Below, one piece after another: positions 48,156 to 60,182 of a stretch of 64,000 nucleotides of DNA. Position numbers and translations under genes: made by a program. The notes beneath the pieces were generated by a model. It was given only the letters and a program-made list of their open reading frames with translations, was not told the origin of the DNA and made no database searches. Origin of the DNA: Emydura subglobosa. Lineage: Eukaryota; Chordata; Testudines; Chelidae. Position 1 is the first letter of the stretch, and each line of letters starts with the position of its first letter. Location of the stretch: contig ML679995.1 of assembly GCA_007922225.1 (NCBI GenBank), positions 2,619,928 to 2,683,927 on the forward strand, given 5' to 3'.

Positions 48156-49514
48156 TGGGGGAAGTAAGCCTCACCCCAGCCCTTGCAGCCTCTTCTTTGT
48201 CCCCTGGGTCCCCTGGCTCTCTCTTCCCTTCGGGCGGTTGCCATCTGCCCCCAAAGTTCTCCTGGCAGCTACATTTCCTCCCAGCCGTGAAGAGACTTTC
48301 CTTAGCTGCCAGATTGTGGCCCCCCCACAAGATCCCGGCGGAGGGGCCCTGGCTCGCTCCGGAAGAGGGGTCCCGTAGATAGACATCTGGCATCAGAAGT
48401 AAAGACGACTCCTCCTCGCGGAGAACGGGGCCCGCTGGCTATTTGAAGAGGAAAATCAAACCAGATGGGCACGGCTGAGACCTGGGGCTGCCTGCCAGTG
48501 CGGGCGGAGGAGAGGGGGCAGCTGGGTGCAGGGGATGGAGGGTGTGGGGCGAACGAGAAGGGGGCTGGCATCGTAGGGGGCCGGGCCGCCCTCTGTTCAG
48601 AGGAGCTGGGAGTGGGGATCCCCCAGGGCCCACCCGGCACAAACTCATTCCCCGTGCGTGCTGTGACGCGCCCCTTCTCCCCCGTGCTCTCAGCCTCCCT
48701 CGCCTGCCCAGAGCTGGCTGCAGCTGGAAAGGACCCCGGGAGTCCAGGGCATGCGAGACGTCCTTCGATGTCTGGGGCATGTGGGCATAGGCCCAGCCCT
48801 GCTCCGTGCTTCAGAGAGGGGGACGGACGGGGCAGCCGGCACCTGTGGATTGAATGCGGGGACGGATGGGAAAAGCAACCTGAGCCCCCATGGGAACGTG
48901 GATCAACATCGTAAAACGGCTCCCCGCCGGCAGAGCTGGGGGTGGGCGGGAAGCTGATTCCCTGGGGCCCCCACCCCCCTTCACCCACATGGGGCTAGGT
49001 TCGTGCCTGGAGTTTCCCAAGCCCAGAATCCACTTGGACCATGCTAAGGCACCAGCGTCGTAGCGCTGGCTCGTCTGGCGCTGTCTGTGCACCCGGAGAA
49101 ACCCCTCAGCCAAGTGATCTCCGTTTCCAGGGGGTGCTGGGAGAGAGCTGGGAATGGAGGGGGAGAAGGGACGTCCCAGAGCATGGCTGCGGCCCACAGA
49201 AAGCAGGCGACAACCAAACGCTGGTGCCTGCGGGTTGCCTACGGCTGGGCCTAATCCTGCCCCCCGACGACTGAAAACACCAGGGGAGCACCCCGGGGCT
49301 CTCCCTGCCCGGCTCCCTCTCCCCAGAGCCTGGCGGGCGGAGAGCTAGGGACCGGCAGAGCTCACAGCGGGTTCCCCAGACACGTCAGCGAGCTGCCGAG
49401 CCTGTGAGCAGCTGCTGCCTGCAGCACGGATCTCATGGGGCTGGGCTTGGGGGTTGGCCAGGGGGCTGCAGAGACCCGGGATCCCAAGGCCTTTCCATGG
49501 CCATGTGCACGCAC
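48156..49514. other. Intergenic, nothing recognised
   Basis: GC-rich. The 228-codon minus frame (48302-48988) is overlapped by similar-sized frames and lacks any domain. Confidence 0.35.
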
Positions 49515-50365
49515 AGGGTCACAGCAATATGGGGCTGGAAGGGCCCTTGAGAGGTCGTCTAAGCCAGTCCCCTGCGCTGAGGCAGGACCAAGTCAACCTA
49601 GACCAGCCCTGACGGGTTTGTCCAACCTCCAGGGACGGGGATCCCACGACCTCCCTTGGAAGCCCCTTCCAGAGCTTGACCAGGCTTAGAGTCAGCCAGT
49701 TTTTTCCTTTCACCCTAACCTAAATCTGCCTCGCTGCAGAGTAAAGCCATCGCTTCTTGTCCTGCCTTCCCAGGCCGTGCAGAACAGCTGCTCACCCTCC
49801 TCCGGGTCACAGCCCCGCACATCTCTGATCAGCTCCCCCTACGTGTTCTTTCCTCAAGAGTAAACACGCTCAGTTTTGCTACTCTCTTCTCCTAGGCCAG
49901 GCTTTGCAAACCTTCGATTGTCTTTGGCTGCTCACCTCTGGACTCATGGTTTTGTCCACGTCATTCCTGGCGCCCAGAGCAGGACGGTTCTCCCCCACTG
50001 AGGCCTAACCAGGGCCGAGTAGAGCAGGACGGTTCCCTCCCGCGTCGTACGTCCGCCGCTCCTGTGACTACACCCCAGAATAAATCTTAACCTTTGGCAC
50101 CCCTGCATCACATGGTCGCCTTTTATTCAGTCCAGGATAACCCCGGCTCCTTTTCAGCCTGGCCAGTTATTCCCCGTTGGTGCAGCTGTGCCGTTGTTTG
50201 TTCCTTCCTCAGCACAGCACTTTACACTTGTCTTTACTGAAGTGCCTCTTGAGTTCAGACCAGTTCTCTAATGTGCCCAGTCCCTTTTCAATTCCGATCC
50301 TGGCCCCCAAAGCGCTTGCAGCCCCTCCCCGCTGGGTGTCCGCTGCAAATCTAGTAAGCCTATGT
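49515..50365 (-). mobile_element. CR1 LINE 3' part, old
   Basis: Antisense CR1 from its 3' tail ('ggggctggaagggcccttga') up to the RT region ('agcgcttgcagcccctcccc' then 'gctgggtgtccgctgcaaat'). Heavily mutated. Confidence 0.75.
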
Positions 50366-51185
50366 GTTCACACGCATGCACACATAGATTTCCACAGGTG
50401 TGTGGGCCAGTGCAAGACAGGTAACGACACGGCACCAGCGGTTATGAGCGGTGCACTGATCTTGTGACTTCTAAGCCAAGCTGGAGTCTGGCATTGCTGC
50501 GTCTCCTTCATATGCCATCACCTAGCAGCATGGTCTTGGACAGTGGGCAGGATGGAGGCAATCGGAAAGAGCCCCTACTGTCTGTGGGTTGTGGCAGCCC
50601 TACAGGGACTATGACACACAGTCAAGCAGCTGTGAGTCTGTTCAGCAAAGGGCAGCGATGCCCATACACACTAGCCTGTTCGTTCCCCTGGCCTGTGAGG
50701 CAGTGGGCTGGTGATCGCGGTGTGGGTTAGCAATCTCTCCCGTCAGACGCTGGGGCAATACAGCAGAGGAGCCTGTGTGACTCTCCCAAGCTCCGAGAGC
50801 ATTTGGAAACCTCTCCCTGCCCTGGGAGCACGTGCACAACGGCAGCGAAGGCGGCCCAGGGCGTTACGCCAGCTCTGCCTGGCCCAGCACAGCCGCAGCC
50901 GTGCCGGGGATGTGCTGGGATCGGCGAGCTGTGCTGATGGCCTTTGCGTGCTGTCAGGCATCTGGTAGGCAGTGAATAGGCTGAATTTGTACCCGTCCTG
51001 GTGCTGACTCACGGCCGGGTCCGGCGCCGACGGGAGCCGCTGCACCGACAGCAATGGCTCGGGACCAAGCCTTTGGGCCACCGGGGGGGCCAAGCGGAGA
51101 TTTTGAGATGAAAAATATCCCTGTCGAGGCTGGTTCGACAGCTGCAGCTGGGCCCCGCCCGGGAAGGATGGCCCCTGCCTCCCTG
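50366..51185. other. Intergenic, nothing recognised
   Basis: No exon or repeat could be named. Confidence 0.35.
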
Positions 51186-51189
51186 GATG

Positions 51190-51345
51190 GGTCGCTAGCC
51201 TTTGACGTGGGAGACCTGGGTTCAGATCCCTGCTCCTGTGTGACCTGGGACACGTCCCTCACTCTCTCGCTGGGCCTCAGTTTCCCACCTGCCCCAGGGG
51301 GAGAATATCCCTGTCTCCCCGGGGTGTGATGAAGCTAGCCATATT
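51190..51345 (+). repeat. MIR-type SINE
   Basis: 'gacctgggttcagatccctg', 'gtgtgacctgggacacgtcc' and 'gggcctcagtttcccacctg' give the tRNA B-box end and the core in order. Confidence 0.75.
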
Positions 51346-51844
51346 ACCGATGGTGTGCTGCTCAGACACTCTTGCAGCTATAGCGCGGGGGGTGTCTGCT
51401 CGAGGCTGGTGGGAGGAGGGCTTTGAAGTCCCCTTGACCTGCCTGTAGGAGGGTCTCTTAGGGGGGGCGAGGGGTTTCTTTATCAATGTGGACGGTGCCT
51501 GGCTGCCCAGCTCATAGACACCAGGTGGGAATGGCTCTTGGGCTGAGGTTTGTCCTGGCGACTGCAGAGAGGAGCCAGGGGTTGGCCGTGGTGAATATAA
51601 GGGGGATTCTTCACGGGGGCTGCTGGACCTAGACAGACCCTGGGGTTCTCTCTGATTCCTGAACTAACCCAGGCTGGCACTGCACGGGCCCCCCTCAGTC
51701 CTGGCCTGGGTTCGGGAAGGGGTTGCTAACCCGTCTGCACGGAGGTGCTAAGTGATGCCCAGACACCCTGTTGGCCCTCGCTCCAGGGGTGTCTTTCACC
51801 CCAAGCACTTGGCAGACCTAGGTGAGTCCTGTGGTAGGGAAACC

Positions 51845-51990
51845 TCAGCCCCGTTTCCCAGCTAGGCGAAACCACAGCAGGGAGGGGTTAAGTGACGTGC
51901 TCCAGATGGGACGGGAAGGCGATGGCAGGATTAGAACCCAGGAGTCCTGACTGCTAGTCCCAGGCCCTGGCCACCAGAATGACCAAAGGA
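51845..51990 (-). repeat. MIR-type SINE
   Basis: Antisense: 'gttaagtgacgtgctcc', then 'attagaacccaggagtcctg'. Confidence 0.6.
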
Positions 51991-52049
51991 CACAGCCCGG
52001 GCCAGTCACAGCTGCCTCTGCAGCCCTGGGTGAACAAATCCTCCTTCCC

Positions 52050-52400
52050 TTTGGCACGTTCTTTTAGGTGATGCGCGAAGAGACGAAATAAAGGAGCCAG
52101 CAGAAGGAAGTTCCCTCCTGGCAGGAGAAGCCGAGGGTGGATTTTTGTCTTTCCTGGTCTGAGCAGCGAAATGTCAGCAGCGCACAGAGCCGCCCACCCG
52201 GGGAAGGCGACGCATCGCTCCGCCGAGCTGCTGATGCCTTTCAACTCAGCGGTGCTGTCACAGAATTGCTATAAAGCCCCCCCACGGCTCCCTTTTATAG
52301 CTCAGGCGTTAAAATTACCAGAGTCACTTCGACCGGAGACGGTGCCGCGTCCCTTTTTTGCAGAGCGTTGCTGGCCTCTATTAAGCAGCCGCCAGGGCCC
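52050..52400. promoter_or_regulatory. Candidate conserved non-coding block
   Basis: Non-repetitive mixed-composition stretch with 'cctttcaactcagcggtgct', 'agaattgctataaag' and 'aggcgttaaaattaccag'. A 'tataaag' word is present without other promoter features. Confidence 0.18.
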
Positions 52401-52629
52401 ATCCCAGAGCTGGCTGCATGTTAGTGGTGGGTGAAATGTGAACCACCTGCGAGGCTTTGGGGTGAATGGCACCATGGAAAGCGGAGGCCCTGTTGCTATG
52501 TGGGGTTCCCGTGGCATCTTTTTAACGAGGAAGGAAGATGGTGGGGGCGAGGCGCTGGGAAGAGACAAAGGGCAGGGGAACCTGGCGAACGGGCGAGGGA
52601 GATGGTTTCTAGCGGCTGCACTCAGCCGT

Positions 52630-52880
52630 GGCGCTGACACATTAAAATCTCATCCGTGGCTTTGCTCTCGCTGGGCGCGTTAACAACACTCGGCGCGTTG
52701 CGGAGGGTGGGGGTGCGTCTGCAGCAGATTGCATTGCTGGGGCAGCACCTCCGCCCGGTGCAACCAGCGCCCGATTAGCAGGCGGGGGGCTGGGAGATTA
52801 CAAGGCATTTGGGGGCGGGGAGGGCAGTGACTTATTCTAATTTTCCGCTGTTTATTTTCTTGCGCCATTCGAGCAGCCGG
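52630..52880. promoter_or_regulatory. Candidate conserved non-coding block
   Basis: 'cacattaaaatctcatccg', 'gcagattgcattgctggggc', 'gcccgattagcagg', 'ctgggagattacaaggc' and 'cttattctaattttccgctg' form a motif-rich non-repeat stretch without an exon signature. Confidence 0.25.
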
Positions 52881-53999
52881 GGGCAAGGGAGCTGGGTGCA
52901 AAGGGAGTTTGCTGTCTCAGGTCTGTCTCAGTCTTTGGGCCAAGCCCATCCCCCCAGGATTGGCATGCCTGGCACAATTGTGCAGAGCAGGCTGGCTCCA
53001 GGCGCTACGCCGATTTCTGCCCGCTGAGGACCTGGCCCGTGCACCCCTCTGCCCTCCATCCTGCGGGGCATGGCTGCCGGTTCGCTCCGGGCGCGTGTCC
53101 TACGCTGGCCTGGCTGGGTCCTGCTCATTCTCAGCTCTTCCCGGAGGGCAGGCTCCCTGGGCAGCCGCTCCGCTGGCACCGTCTCCTCTGCTTACCAGCC
53201 TGGCAGTGGCGCCGGCGCTCCAGAGGAAGGCAGCTCAGAAGCCTGGGGTCCGGGCCCGGGGGAGCCAGTGGCCAGGTGCAGAGTTGCAGTAGCCAAGCCT
53301 GCGGCTCCCAGCTGCTGACCTCTGGTTAAGCCTGTCTCCAGCCGCCATCAGGACAAGGACCTCTCCGCAGCTGTGGCTGGTGGTTGCCCAGAAGCAGAGA
53401 GAGCAGGCGAGGGGCTGCCCGCAGGGAGCCGGGCCGCCGGTGGGCTCCGGACTCTGCGGCTGGGGCCGTCACAGACACGCACCCTCCATGGATCGGGCCT
53501 CAAGGGGCGATGCGCCGCAGACGGACCAGGGAGCTGCGGAGCCCCTCCGCCTAGGACCCGGAGCATCCAGAGGGCTGGGCTGCTGAGTGCACGGCCACAA
53601 GGCTTCATCTCAGGCTGCTGGTGACCGATCCAAAGGGGGTCCTGGGTTCATCCCCCCCCCCCCAGCCGGGCCGTGGGGCGGTCCTGTGGGGCGGCGCTGG
53701 GGTTGGCGAGTCAGAGGGGCAGGAACTGGAGGAATCCCTTTATTGCTAGCCCTTTAAGAGCGCTTCGTTTGCAAGAGAGCTGACTGCAGGAGCAGGGCCA
53801 TGGCCATGCTGCCTCCGGCAGGAGACGTCCTGAGGGTTGCTTTCACCCTCTCGGAGCCTGCTTTCACCTGGAGCCTGGGGTGGCACGGGGGCGGGGTCTG
53901 GGGCAGAGAGGGAGTCGGCTGTGGGTGGGGGCCGCGGGTGGAAGGGGCGGGACGGACTGTTCTGCCCTGGGGCCAGCAAATGCTCTCCACGGGCCGACC
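52881..53999. other. Intergenic, nothing recognised
   Basis: Open frames only. A frame at 53070 starts with a hydrophobic stretch but has no support (see rejected items). A poly(C) run lies near 53651-53662. Confidence 0.35.
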
Positions 54000-54095
54000 A
54001 CTGGGGGAAACTGAGGCAGGAAGAGACTCACCCCAGGCCACCGAGAGAGGCAGTGTCAGCTGAGACCTGGAACCCAGGCCTCTGTCGTGGATCGG
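54000..54095 (-). repeat. MIR-type SINE fragment
   Basis: Antisense: 'gggaaactgaggcaggaaga', then 'gacctggaacccaggcctct'. Confidence 0.55.
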
Positions 54096-54844
54096 CTCCC
54101 CCCTGCCCTAGGAAAAGGGGATGGAGCAGGGGCAGGCGGTTGAGAAGGGAGGGTCCGCAGAGCGTGGGAATCACAGCACGCCCAGCCCTGAGGGAGAGCC
54201 AGGCAGGGAGCAGGTGAGGAGGGCACGTTAGGAAAGGGCGTGGGGTTTCCTGTGGCCAAGGATGGCAAAGTGATCTGAAGGGGCAAAAGGGGCTGGCACA
54301 GAAGAAGAAACTGAGAGGAAAGTGAAAAGAAGAGAGGCTGAGATGGACCCCTTCGGCAAAGCTGAGGGAGCTGCCCCCTCTCTGGGCAGGGCCGGTAAGG
54401 GCCAGAATCGCTGCCTAGTCTGTGTCTCTTTGCTGGGACCAGGACTGGGCCCTAAAACAGCAGTCAGCTGTAGCCGGGGTACATGAGCCCTGGGGACTGG
54501 GTGACTAGCCCCAGGGTGTTGAAGCCATGTGGGTTGTGTGGTATTATTGGGATCTCCCAGACGGCGCGGTTGCTGGCCGTGTTCCAAGGTCTGTTTATCT
54601 GAATGAATGGGAGGTAGATCTTGGAGAGACGCTTAGAGCCAGCTGCGGTGCAGTTCATTTTAGATGCTCAGCAAATCCCCAGTAAAAGTCTGTTCTGCCA
54701 GACTCTCTCTCCCTGAGCGAATCAGTTGCTTAGCTGCAGCTGCTGCCGCCTACGGATCATATCAAAGCGGACAAACAAGGTGTTCATTCCTTTACACGCA
54801 CGCCTTGCCTGGACTTAGTTCCTGGCAGCATTTCTCTTCTTTCT

Positions 54845-54985
54845 ACTGGTAGGGAAACTGAGGTACAGAAAGGGGAAATGGCTTGGCCAAACTCAGATCC
54901 CACATCAGTGACAGATCCAGGCTTAGAACTCACTAGCTCCCAGGTCTTGGCCGTTGCTTCTGCTACCCTAACGCAGCCCTCTCCA
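54845..54985 (-). repeat. MIR-type SINE
   Basis: Antisense core: 'agggaaactgaggtacagaa', 'atggcttggccaaactcaga' and 'ggcttagaactcactagctc'. Confidence 0.7.
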
Positions 54986-55387
54986 TTACAATGCACAGAC
55001 AGCTCCCTCTCTGCTCCCCCTTTATTAAGAGGACTCAAGGACACAGCAATACACAGGCATGCACTAAAAACATCCTATAACCATTCCAACCTTTCCAGCT
55101 ATTCCTTCCCCTACATAAAGGGACAGGCTGGGTTTTATAGTGGCTTTGATGTAGAAATATACAGTGAAAAGAGTGCACAATATGGAGATGAATCATACAT
55201 ACGAGACCTTTAACAAGAAACAGCATAAACTTTAAAACCTCCACCACCTCTTTACCGTTACCCGTTCTCTAATAAATGTGAAACCTGTGATCTGCAGAAC
55301 AGAGCCCGCGCTGTAAATACAAAAAAGCTAGGGAAGAGAAAGGCTGTATCCCGCAGGTCTGGTGCTTCAGGCTGGGGCTGTGCCAGC
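54986..55387. other. Intergenic, nothing recognised
   Basis: AT-richer DNA without a recognised exon or repeat. Confidence 0.35.
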
Positions 55388-55570
55388 CCAGAATCATAGA
55401 AGATGAGGGTTGGACGGGACCCCAGGAGGTCACCTAGTCCCACCGCCTGCTCAAAGCAGGACCGACCCCAACTAAATCGTCCCAGCCAACTTAAAACCCT
55501 CTAAGGATGGAGATTCCACGCCCCACCTCCCCCAGTAACCCATTCCTGGGCTTCACCCCGCTTGGTCTTT
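55388..55570 (-). mobile_element. CR1 LINE 3' end
   Basis: Antisense CR1 tail: 'gaatcatagaagatgagggt', 'cctgctcaaagcaggaccga' and 'aaggatggagattccac'. Same subfamily as the copies at 44.5 and 62.9 kb. Confidence 0.9.
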
Positions 55571-55689
55571 GGGAGAGCTTGGGACTGTAACCCATGAACC
55601 TCTCAACCTTGGTTTCCAAGTGCCTGCAGATCCCATTTTGAAGCTCATGACACAATAAAAATTGAGCAAAGAAAGCGAATCTGGATCCA

Positions 55690-55965
55690 GAGCGTGTTAA
55701 TAAAGACAGAGGAAATCAGCGAAGGCCTCTTGGCTTCTGCCAAGCTGCGGTTTTAGCGTCCCTCCCGCTGTGGAGATTATTCGCCATTTCATTCCGGTTT
55801 GACTGTTGTTTTTGCCCTTATCTCCCAGCTTCTTCCTGGCTCTCGCTGCCTTTGATTGAATGGAACTTTTAGCGACATAAGCGCTGAATTATCCGGCAGC
55901 CAGGCCTTGCCAGCACGCCGGTCACAGCTAAGATGTGTGCGTTCTGCGACCGCAGTGTTCCCTCG
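55690..55965. promoter_or_regulatory. Candidate conserved non-coding block
   Basis: Non-repetitive stretch with 'gtgttaataaagacagagg', 'ggagattattcgccatttca' and 'tttgattgaatggaactttt', then 'agcgacataagcgctgaatt'. It has low mutation-like noise and a motif-dense composition. Conservation is not testable here. Confidence 0.28.
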
Positions 55966-58554
55966 CCATGCACATCCGTTCCGAATATTGATGGGCTCTC
56001 CAAGCAAGGCACAGACTCCCCATCCTCCAGCTGAGACTGGCTTCCTGTAGGACCGCAGGCCTTCGCCCTGGTCATGTGTTCTTCATTCTATACACCTGTC
56101 GGTTGGTCCCCTTCCTCTACACGGAGGACAAAGGCTGGGGTGTTTGGATTAGGTCGTGACCAGACTCCTCCTTCTCATCCCCCCCCATTTTTCAGAGGGG
56201 TCAGAAATACCTTTGCTGTTACATTCTTGGCCTGTGGCTTTTTGGGGTGGGTTAAAAGCCAGGCATCACCCTGGGTTAGAGGTGCTGTACTGTGAAGTTT
56301 TCAGCAGTGGCGCTCTGCCTTCCAAGTCAGCATCGAGCCCAGCTCCGTCCTGGTGAGGTCCTGCCCTTTGGGCTAGGAGCACTGGAAATCCATGGCACTT
56401 TCTGACAAAGTAAAGGGGTCTCTGAGCCCAAACGGGGTGGATGATTGTATCCTGTTCTGTAGGGGGGACAGGATGGACGGGGGGCATCTTAAGTCAGCAA
56501 TGACACAGCAAGAGGGTTGCATGAGGGCTGGGCTTAGGTGGAGAGCTGTTTGGAGATGTTCATTCGCCCTTTTGCTTCAATCGTGTCTGTTTTGTCTGCG
56601 CGCTTCCAGACAGGGCCAGTGTGTGCAACAACCTGCCTGCACCCTACAATGCAATGCATTGTACAATGCAAACAATGCAACACAATGCAAACACGTGGCA
56701 AGCGGTAACTTCGCTCGGTGCTGCCAAAACCATAGCTTTGCTCTGCTTCTCAGCCATGGTGGATCTGCACGGGCCAATGCTTGCGGTTGTGTGCAGCCCC
56801 TCTGAAGGGTTTGCCTCCAGGGAGCTAATTGCGAGGTTGGGGCCTTGGGTTATAAAAGACTTGGGGGCAGGCTTTATACTTTGCGGTCTTTTGCACAGCA
56901 CATGGCCTGGTAGGGCCTGGACCCCATGTGGCGGCTATCCTAACATAGATATGAAGGCAGCTGAACAAACCCGCATTAAAACACCATTATTGAGGTTGCA
57001 AAGTCAAGCGCTGAAACGTGAGGAAGGGCCAGAGTTAAGGGTTTCCTGTTCAGCCAGCCCCACTATCTCCCCACCTCAGCCCCTGCTCTGAGCTCAGTCT
57101 TCCCCTACCTGCCCCCCCCCCCCCTTCTCACCCTAGTCCAGCTCTTGTTCCCCCTATATCTGAATCAGGTGGTTTCCTCCTTCATGCAGCCTGGGGACCA
57201 GTGGGGGGGGTGCACCTGTCACGGAGAGACCGGCTCCCTGTTCTCAGTTCCAGCGCCGGGGCCGCCAGGAGGAGCAATCGCAGGACAATCTCTGGAGGTT
57301 TTAGCTGGGAAACGCTAACAAATCTCTACTGAGCACGTGTGAGCTGACATTTCTGGAGGGCTGCTCACCTGGCCAGATGTGGGTTTTTTTCCCCTGGGAA
57401 CAGAAAAAAGCAGCTTCTTGCAGGCAGGGCGAGCCACCCTGCCAAATTGCAAGTCTCTGCTCCAGAGTGTGGAGGCCCTTGTGCTACAGTCATAAGAGTT
57501 TTTTTAACATGGGCAAAACAGCCAATTTTCCCTCTGTTCTCAGTCTTGGAAACAGCTGAACGGTTACAGCTGAAATGTTCAAAAGAAAAAAAAGAAATTC
57601 TGCCTGAGGCAGACGCACGGGATGGAAAATTTCAGCCTGAACCGTTAAAGTTTGGCTCAGTTATTCAGCACTGAAAACAGGCTCTGATAATGGGACGTGA
57701 CGGGCAACCTTACGTCCAGGTGACGCTCCTGGCTCTGCCTACCACGATATTACTCAGCTGACCAGTGTCCTTGGAGCGCGCACAGGCTGGCACCTGGTGC
57801 ATGAATAATTCATACTAAGCGACAGCTATGAAATAAACAACCTCAGTCCTTGGCTGGGCAGCAGCAGCTCTGCTTTTCAGTCCCGTTTCATCCCCAGCCA
57901 CTTGCCTTCAGTCCTTCCATTCCTTTCCATGGGCAGCTGCGTCTCCATTGGCGCGTCTGAAACCACAGGGTTTCTTATGGAGCCATAGGCCTGCCCTTAG
58001 GGGCCAAGAAAACCTCCCCTGCCCAGTCGTGGGGCCTCCCCAAACCCTCCTATGGATCCAGGCTGGTGGAATCAGTTCACGGGGGGCTGGCTGTGAAGGG
58101 AGAGAGAACTTGTACTCCCCTTTTTGCCCCCTTCCAGTCGCAGGGGAGGTGAGACAATTAACTTGTCCTCCAGAGTCACTGGCCCCGGTTCCCTGGAAGC
58201 TGATGGGGACAGGGGAGCACATGAGATCCGGGGAGGCATCCATCCGCTTTCTCCTTGCTCACAGCGCCTTGGGTGAGGGGTGCGCGGAGGAGAAATCAGC
58301 CGCCGGGGCGTTGGGCAGTTGTCCCAAGCCTCGGGCCAACGAGAAAAAGCTGTGGCTCAGGTAGCATAACAGAGCTTCTGAAAGCCATAAGTGGGCTCTG
58401 GTTTCAGAGGGGAGCACGGGAAAGGACCGCGGTTGGCGTGTGTGAGAGTCAGACGGCTCAGGCGGGCGGGTGGGGGATGTTCTCAAACACCAGGAAGGGA
58501 AACCTCCACTTGATGGGCTGGAGAGAAAGGGTGGTTTGTGCAGAGGAGGGGGCG
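55966..58554. other. Intergenic, mostly unassigned
   Basis: Contains the 'acaatgcaa' word cluster (56645-56692), a poly(C) run near 57111-57124 and AT-rich repeat-like words at 57535-57665. No exon is recognised. Confidence 0.35.
56645..56692. repeat. Short 'acaatgcaa' direct-repeat cluster
   Basis: Within 48 bp the word ATGCAA or its reverse complement occurs about six times, including the palindromic 'aatgcatt'. ATGCAAA is the core of an octamer (POU-type) site, but this may simply be a decayed microsatellite. Confidence 0.6.
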
Positions 58555-58690
58555 GCAGGACTCCTGGGTTCTTTTCCCAACTCTGCCACTGTGACCCGGC
58601 TTTGGGCGAGTCACTGAGCTGCTCCCGGCCTTGCTTTCCCCATCGGCACAACGGGGGTGGCAGGATGTCCCCACCGCCGAGAGGGGCTGC
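58555..58690 (+). repeat. MIR-type SINE
   Basis: 'ctcctgggttcttttcccaa', 'ctctgccactgtgacccggc' and 'ggcgagtcactgagctgctc' follow the MIR order. Confidence 0.65.
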
Positions 58691-59954
58691 ATCGTTCTCT
58701 GCTAGATGGAAGGGCCTATTATTAAAGATTTGTTCCCCATGTAGGTACCTAGACCTTCTGGCCACAGCAACGCCCTGGGAGCTCCTGTCCAGCTGTTGAT
58801 CCAGCATGACTTACAGAATCTCACTCGCCTTAAAGCAGGAGTCCCCGGCTTCAGGGTCTCCCACAGAAATTGCACTTGCTCGCTGTGATTCCTCTGTCTC
58901 TGGCAGAGCCCATGCAGCCTTCTGCTCCTTGCCCCGAGCGCTCTCAGCCGTAGGAACAAGCCACTCTCCTGCTCCTGCCCCTGGGAGCTCCTCTCCCACG
59001 GAGGTTTGCCGAGATGGACTCATTCTCCATGAAGGAACCCGTCACAGGTAGGCAGGGTCCTGTCTCCCCGTAAGGGGGCCAGCCCTCCTGTGACAGCCAT
59101 CAGCAGGGTTCATGCCTGCACTCACAAGCCTTTCGCATGAGAGCTAAAGGACTAGCTTCTCCCTGGCCTGGCCACTGGCAGTGGGCTCTTATCCTACTAG
59201 TGGGACCTGCCGCTAGAGTGGAACGAAGCCTCCCATCCTGGGCTCAGGTGGTCTCTGGGTGCACACCCTGAAAGTGACCGAGGATGACGCGCAGATAGAC
59301 CATGCCCAGAGGAGCGCGCCCTCAAACAGCCACGCCTGGGGAAGCCAGAGCCAAAAAAGGGACCCGCTGCACCACGTTCCTGGGCTCGGTCGGCCCTGGG
59401 GCGGGGGGAAGTGGAGAGCGTTCCAGTGCCAAGGTCCCGCCCCAGAGAATGTGCTGCCCGCCAATGCACGAACCTCTCAGTCCGTGTGGACAGCTGCGGG
59501 AGCACAGAGAGATTAGCGCAGTCTCCTGGCCCAAGGACAGACTGACGAGAAGCCAGCAGCGTGGGGACCCTCAGCTCCCACCACCTTCTCCATGGCCTCC
59601 TCTGACACAGGCAGCTGAGCTGGTCTGAGGACCACCCTTAACAGCCGAGCCACGGGCTGCAGTCACTAGCCTGTGACATGATGCTCCACCCCTCGACGCA
59701 GCGCTCGTTGTACATTACACGGTGATGCATGTTCAACCCTCTGGCCAAGGGATCCTGAAGTAATAACTCACGTGGTCCTTTACCAGAGCAGTGCTTTATA
59801 GGGGGCGTGGCCAAACCAGAAATATCTATATATATATACAGGGCTTTAAAGGGGCTGGTGGCACAGAGCTGAAAATAATTCCGAGCCAGATCAGCTGGGA
59901 GGAAGAATTTAGTTAGACAAATATGAATGATAAGTGGGAAATAAATAAAACGAT
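58691..59954. other. Intergenic, nothing recognised
   Basis: No exon. A 'tatatatatata' run lies near 59826-59838. Confidence 0.35.
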
Positions 59955-60182
59955 AAGCTGGGGGACTGGTAGATACGCTGGAAGGCAGGGATAGGATACA
60001 GAGTGACCTAGACAAACTGGAGGACTGGGCCAAAAAAAAATCTGATGTGGTTCAACAAGGATAAGTGCAGAGTCCTGCACTTAGGACGGAAGAATCCCAT
60101 GCACAGCTACAGACTGGGGACCAATGGGCTAGGCAGCAGTTCTGCAGAAAAGGACCTGGGGGTAACAGTGGATAAGCTGGAT
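59955..60182 (+). mobile_element. CR1 LINE fragment (distal RT region)
   Basis: Sense CR1: 'gatacagagtgacctagaca', 'ggataagtgcagagtcctgc' and 'aaaaggacctgggggtaaca', the stretch just after the FADDT region. It stops at about 60182, where CR1 sequence from a more 5' part begins. Confidence 0.85.

Noticed and set aside
48302..48988. 228-codon minus-strand open frame
   Set aside because: Low-complexity Pro/Ser/Gly-rich with no family resemblance, and overlapped by other frames on both strands.
53070..53318. Open frame starting MAAGSLRARVLRWPGWVLLI, like a signal peptide; possible IL11RA first coding exon
   Set aside because: The hydrophobic core is short, no convincing donor follows, and none of the IL11RA immunoglobulin or fibronectin segments or the WSXWS motif was found downstream.
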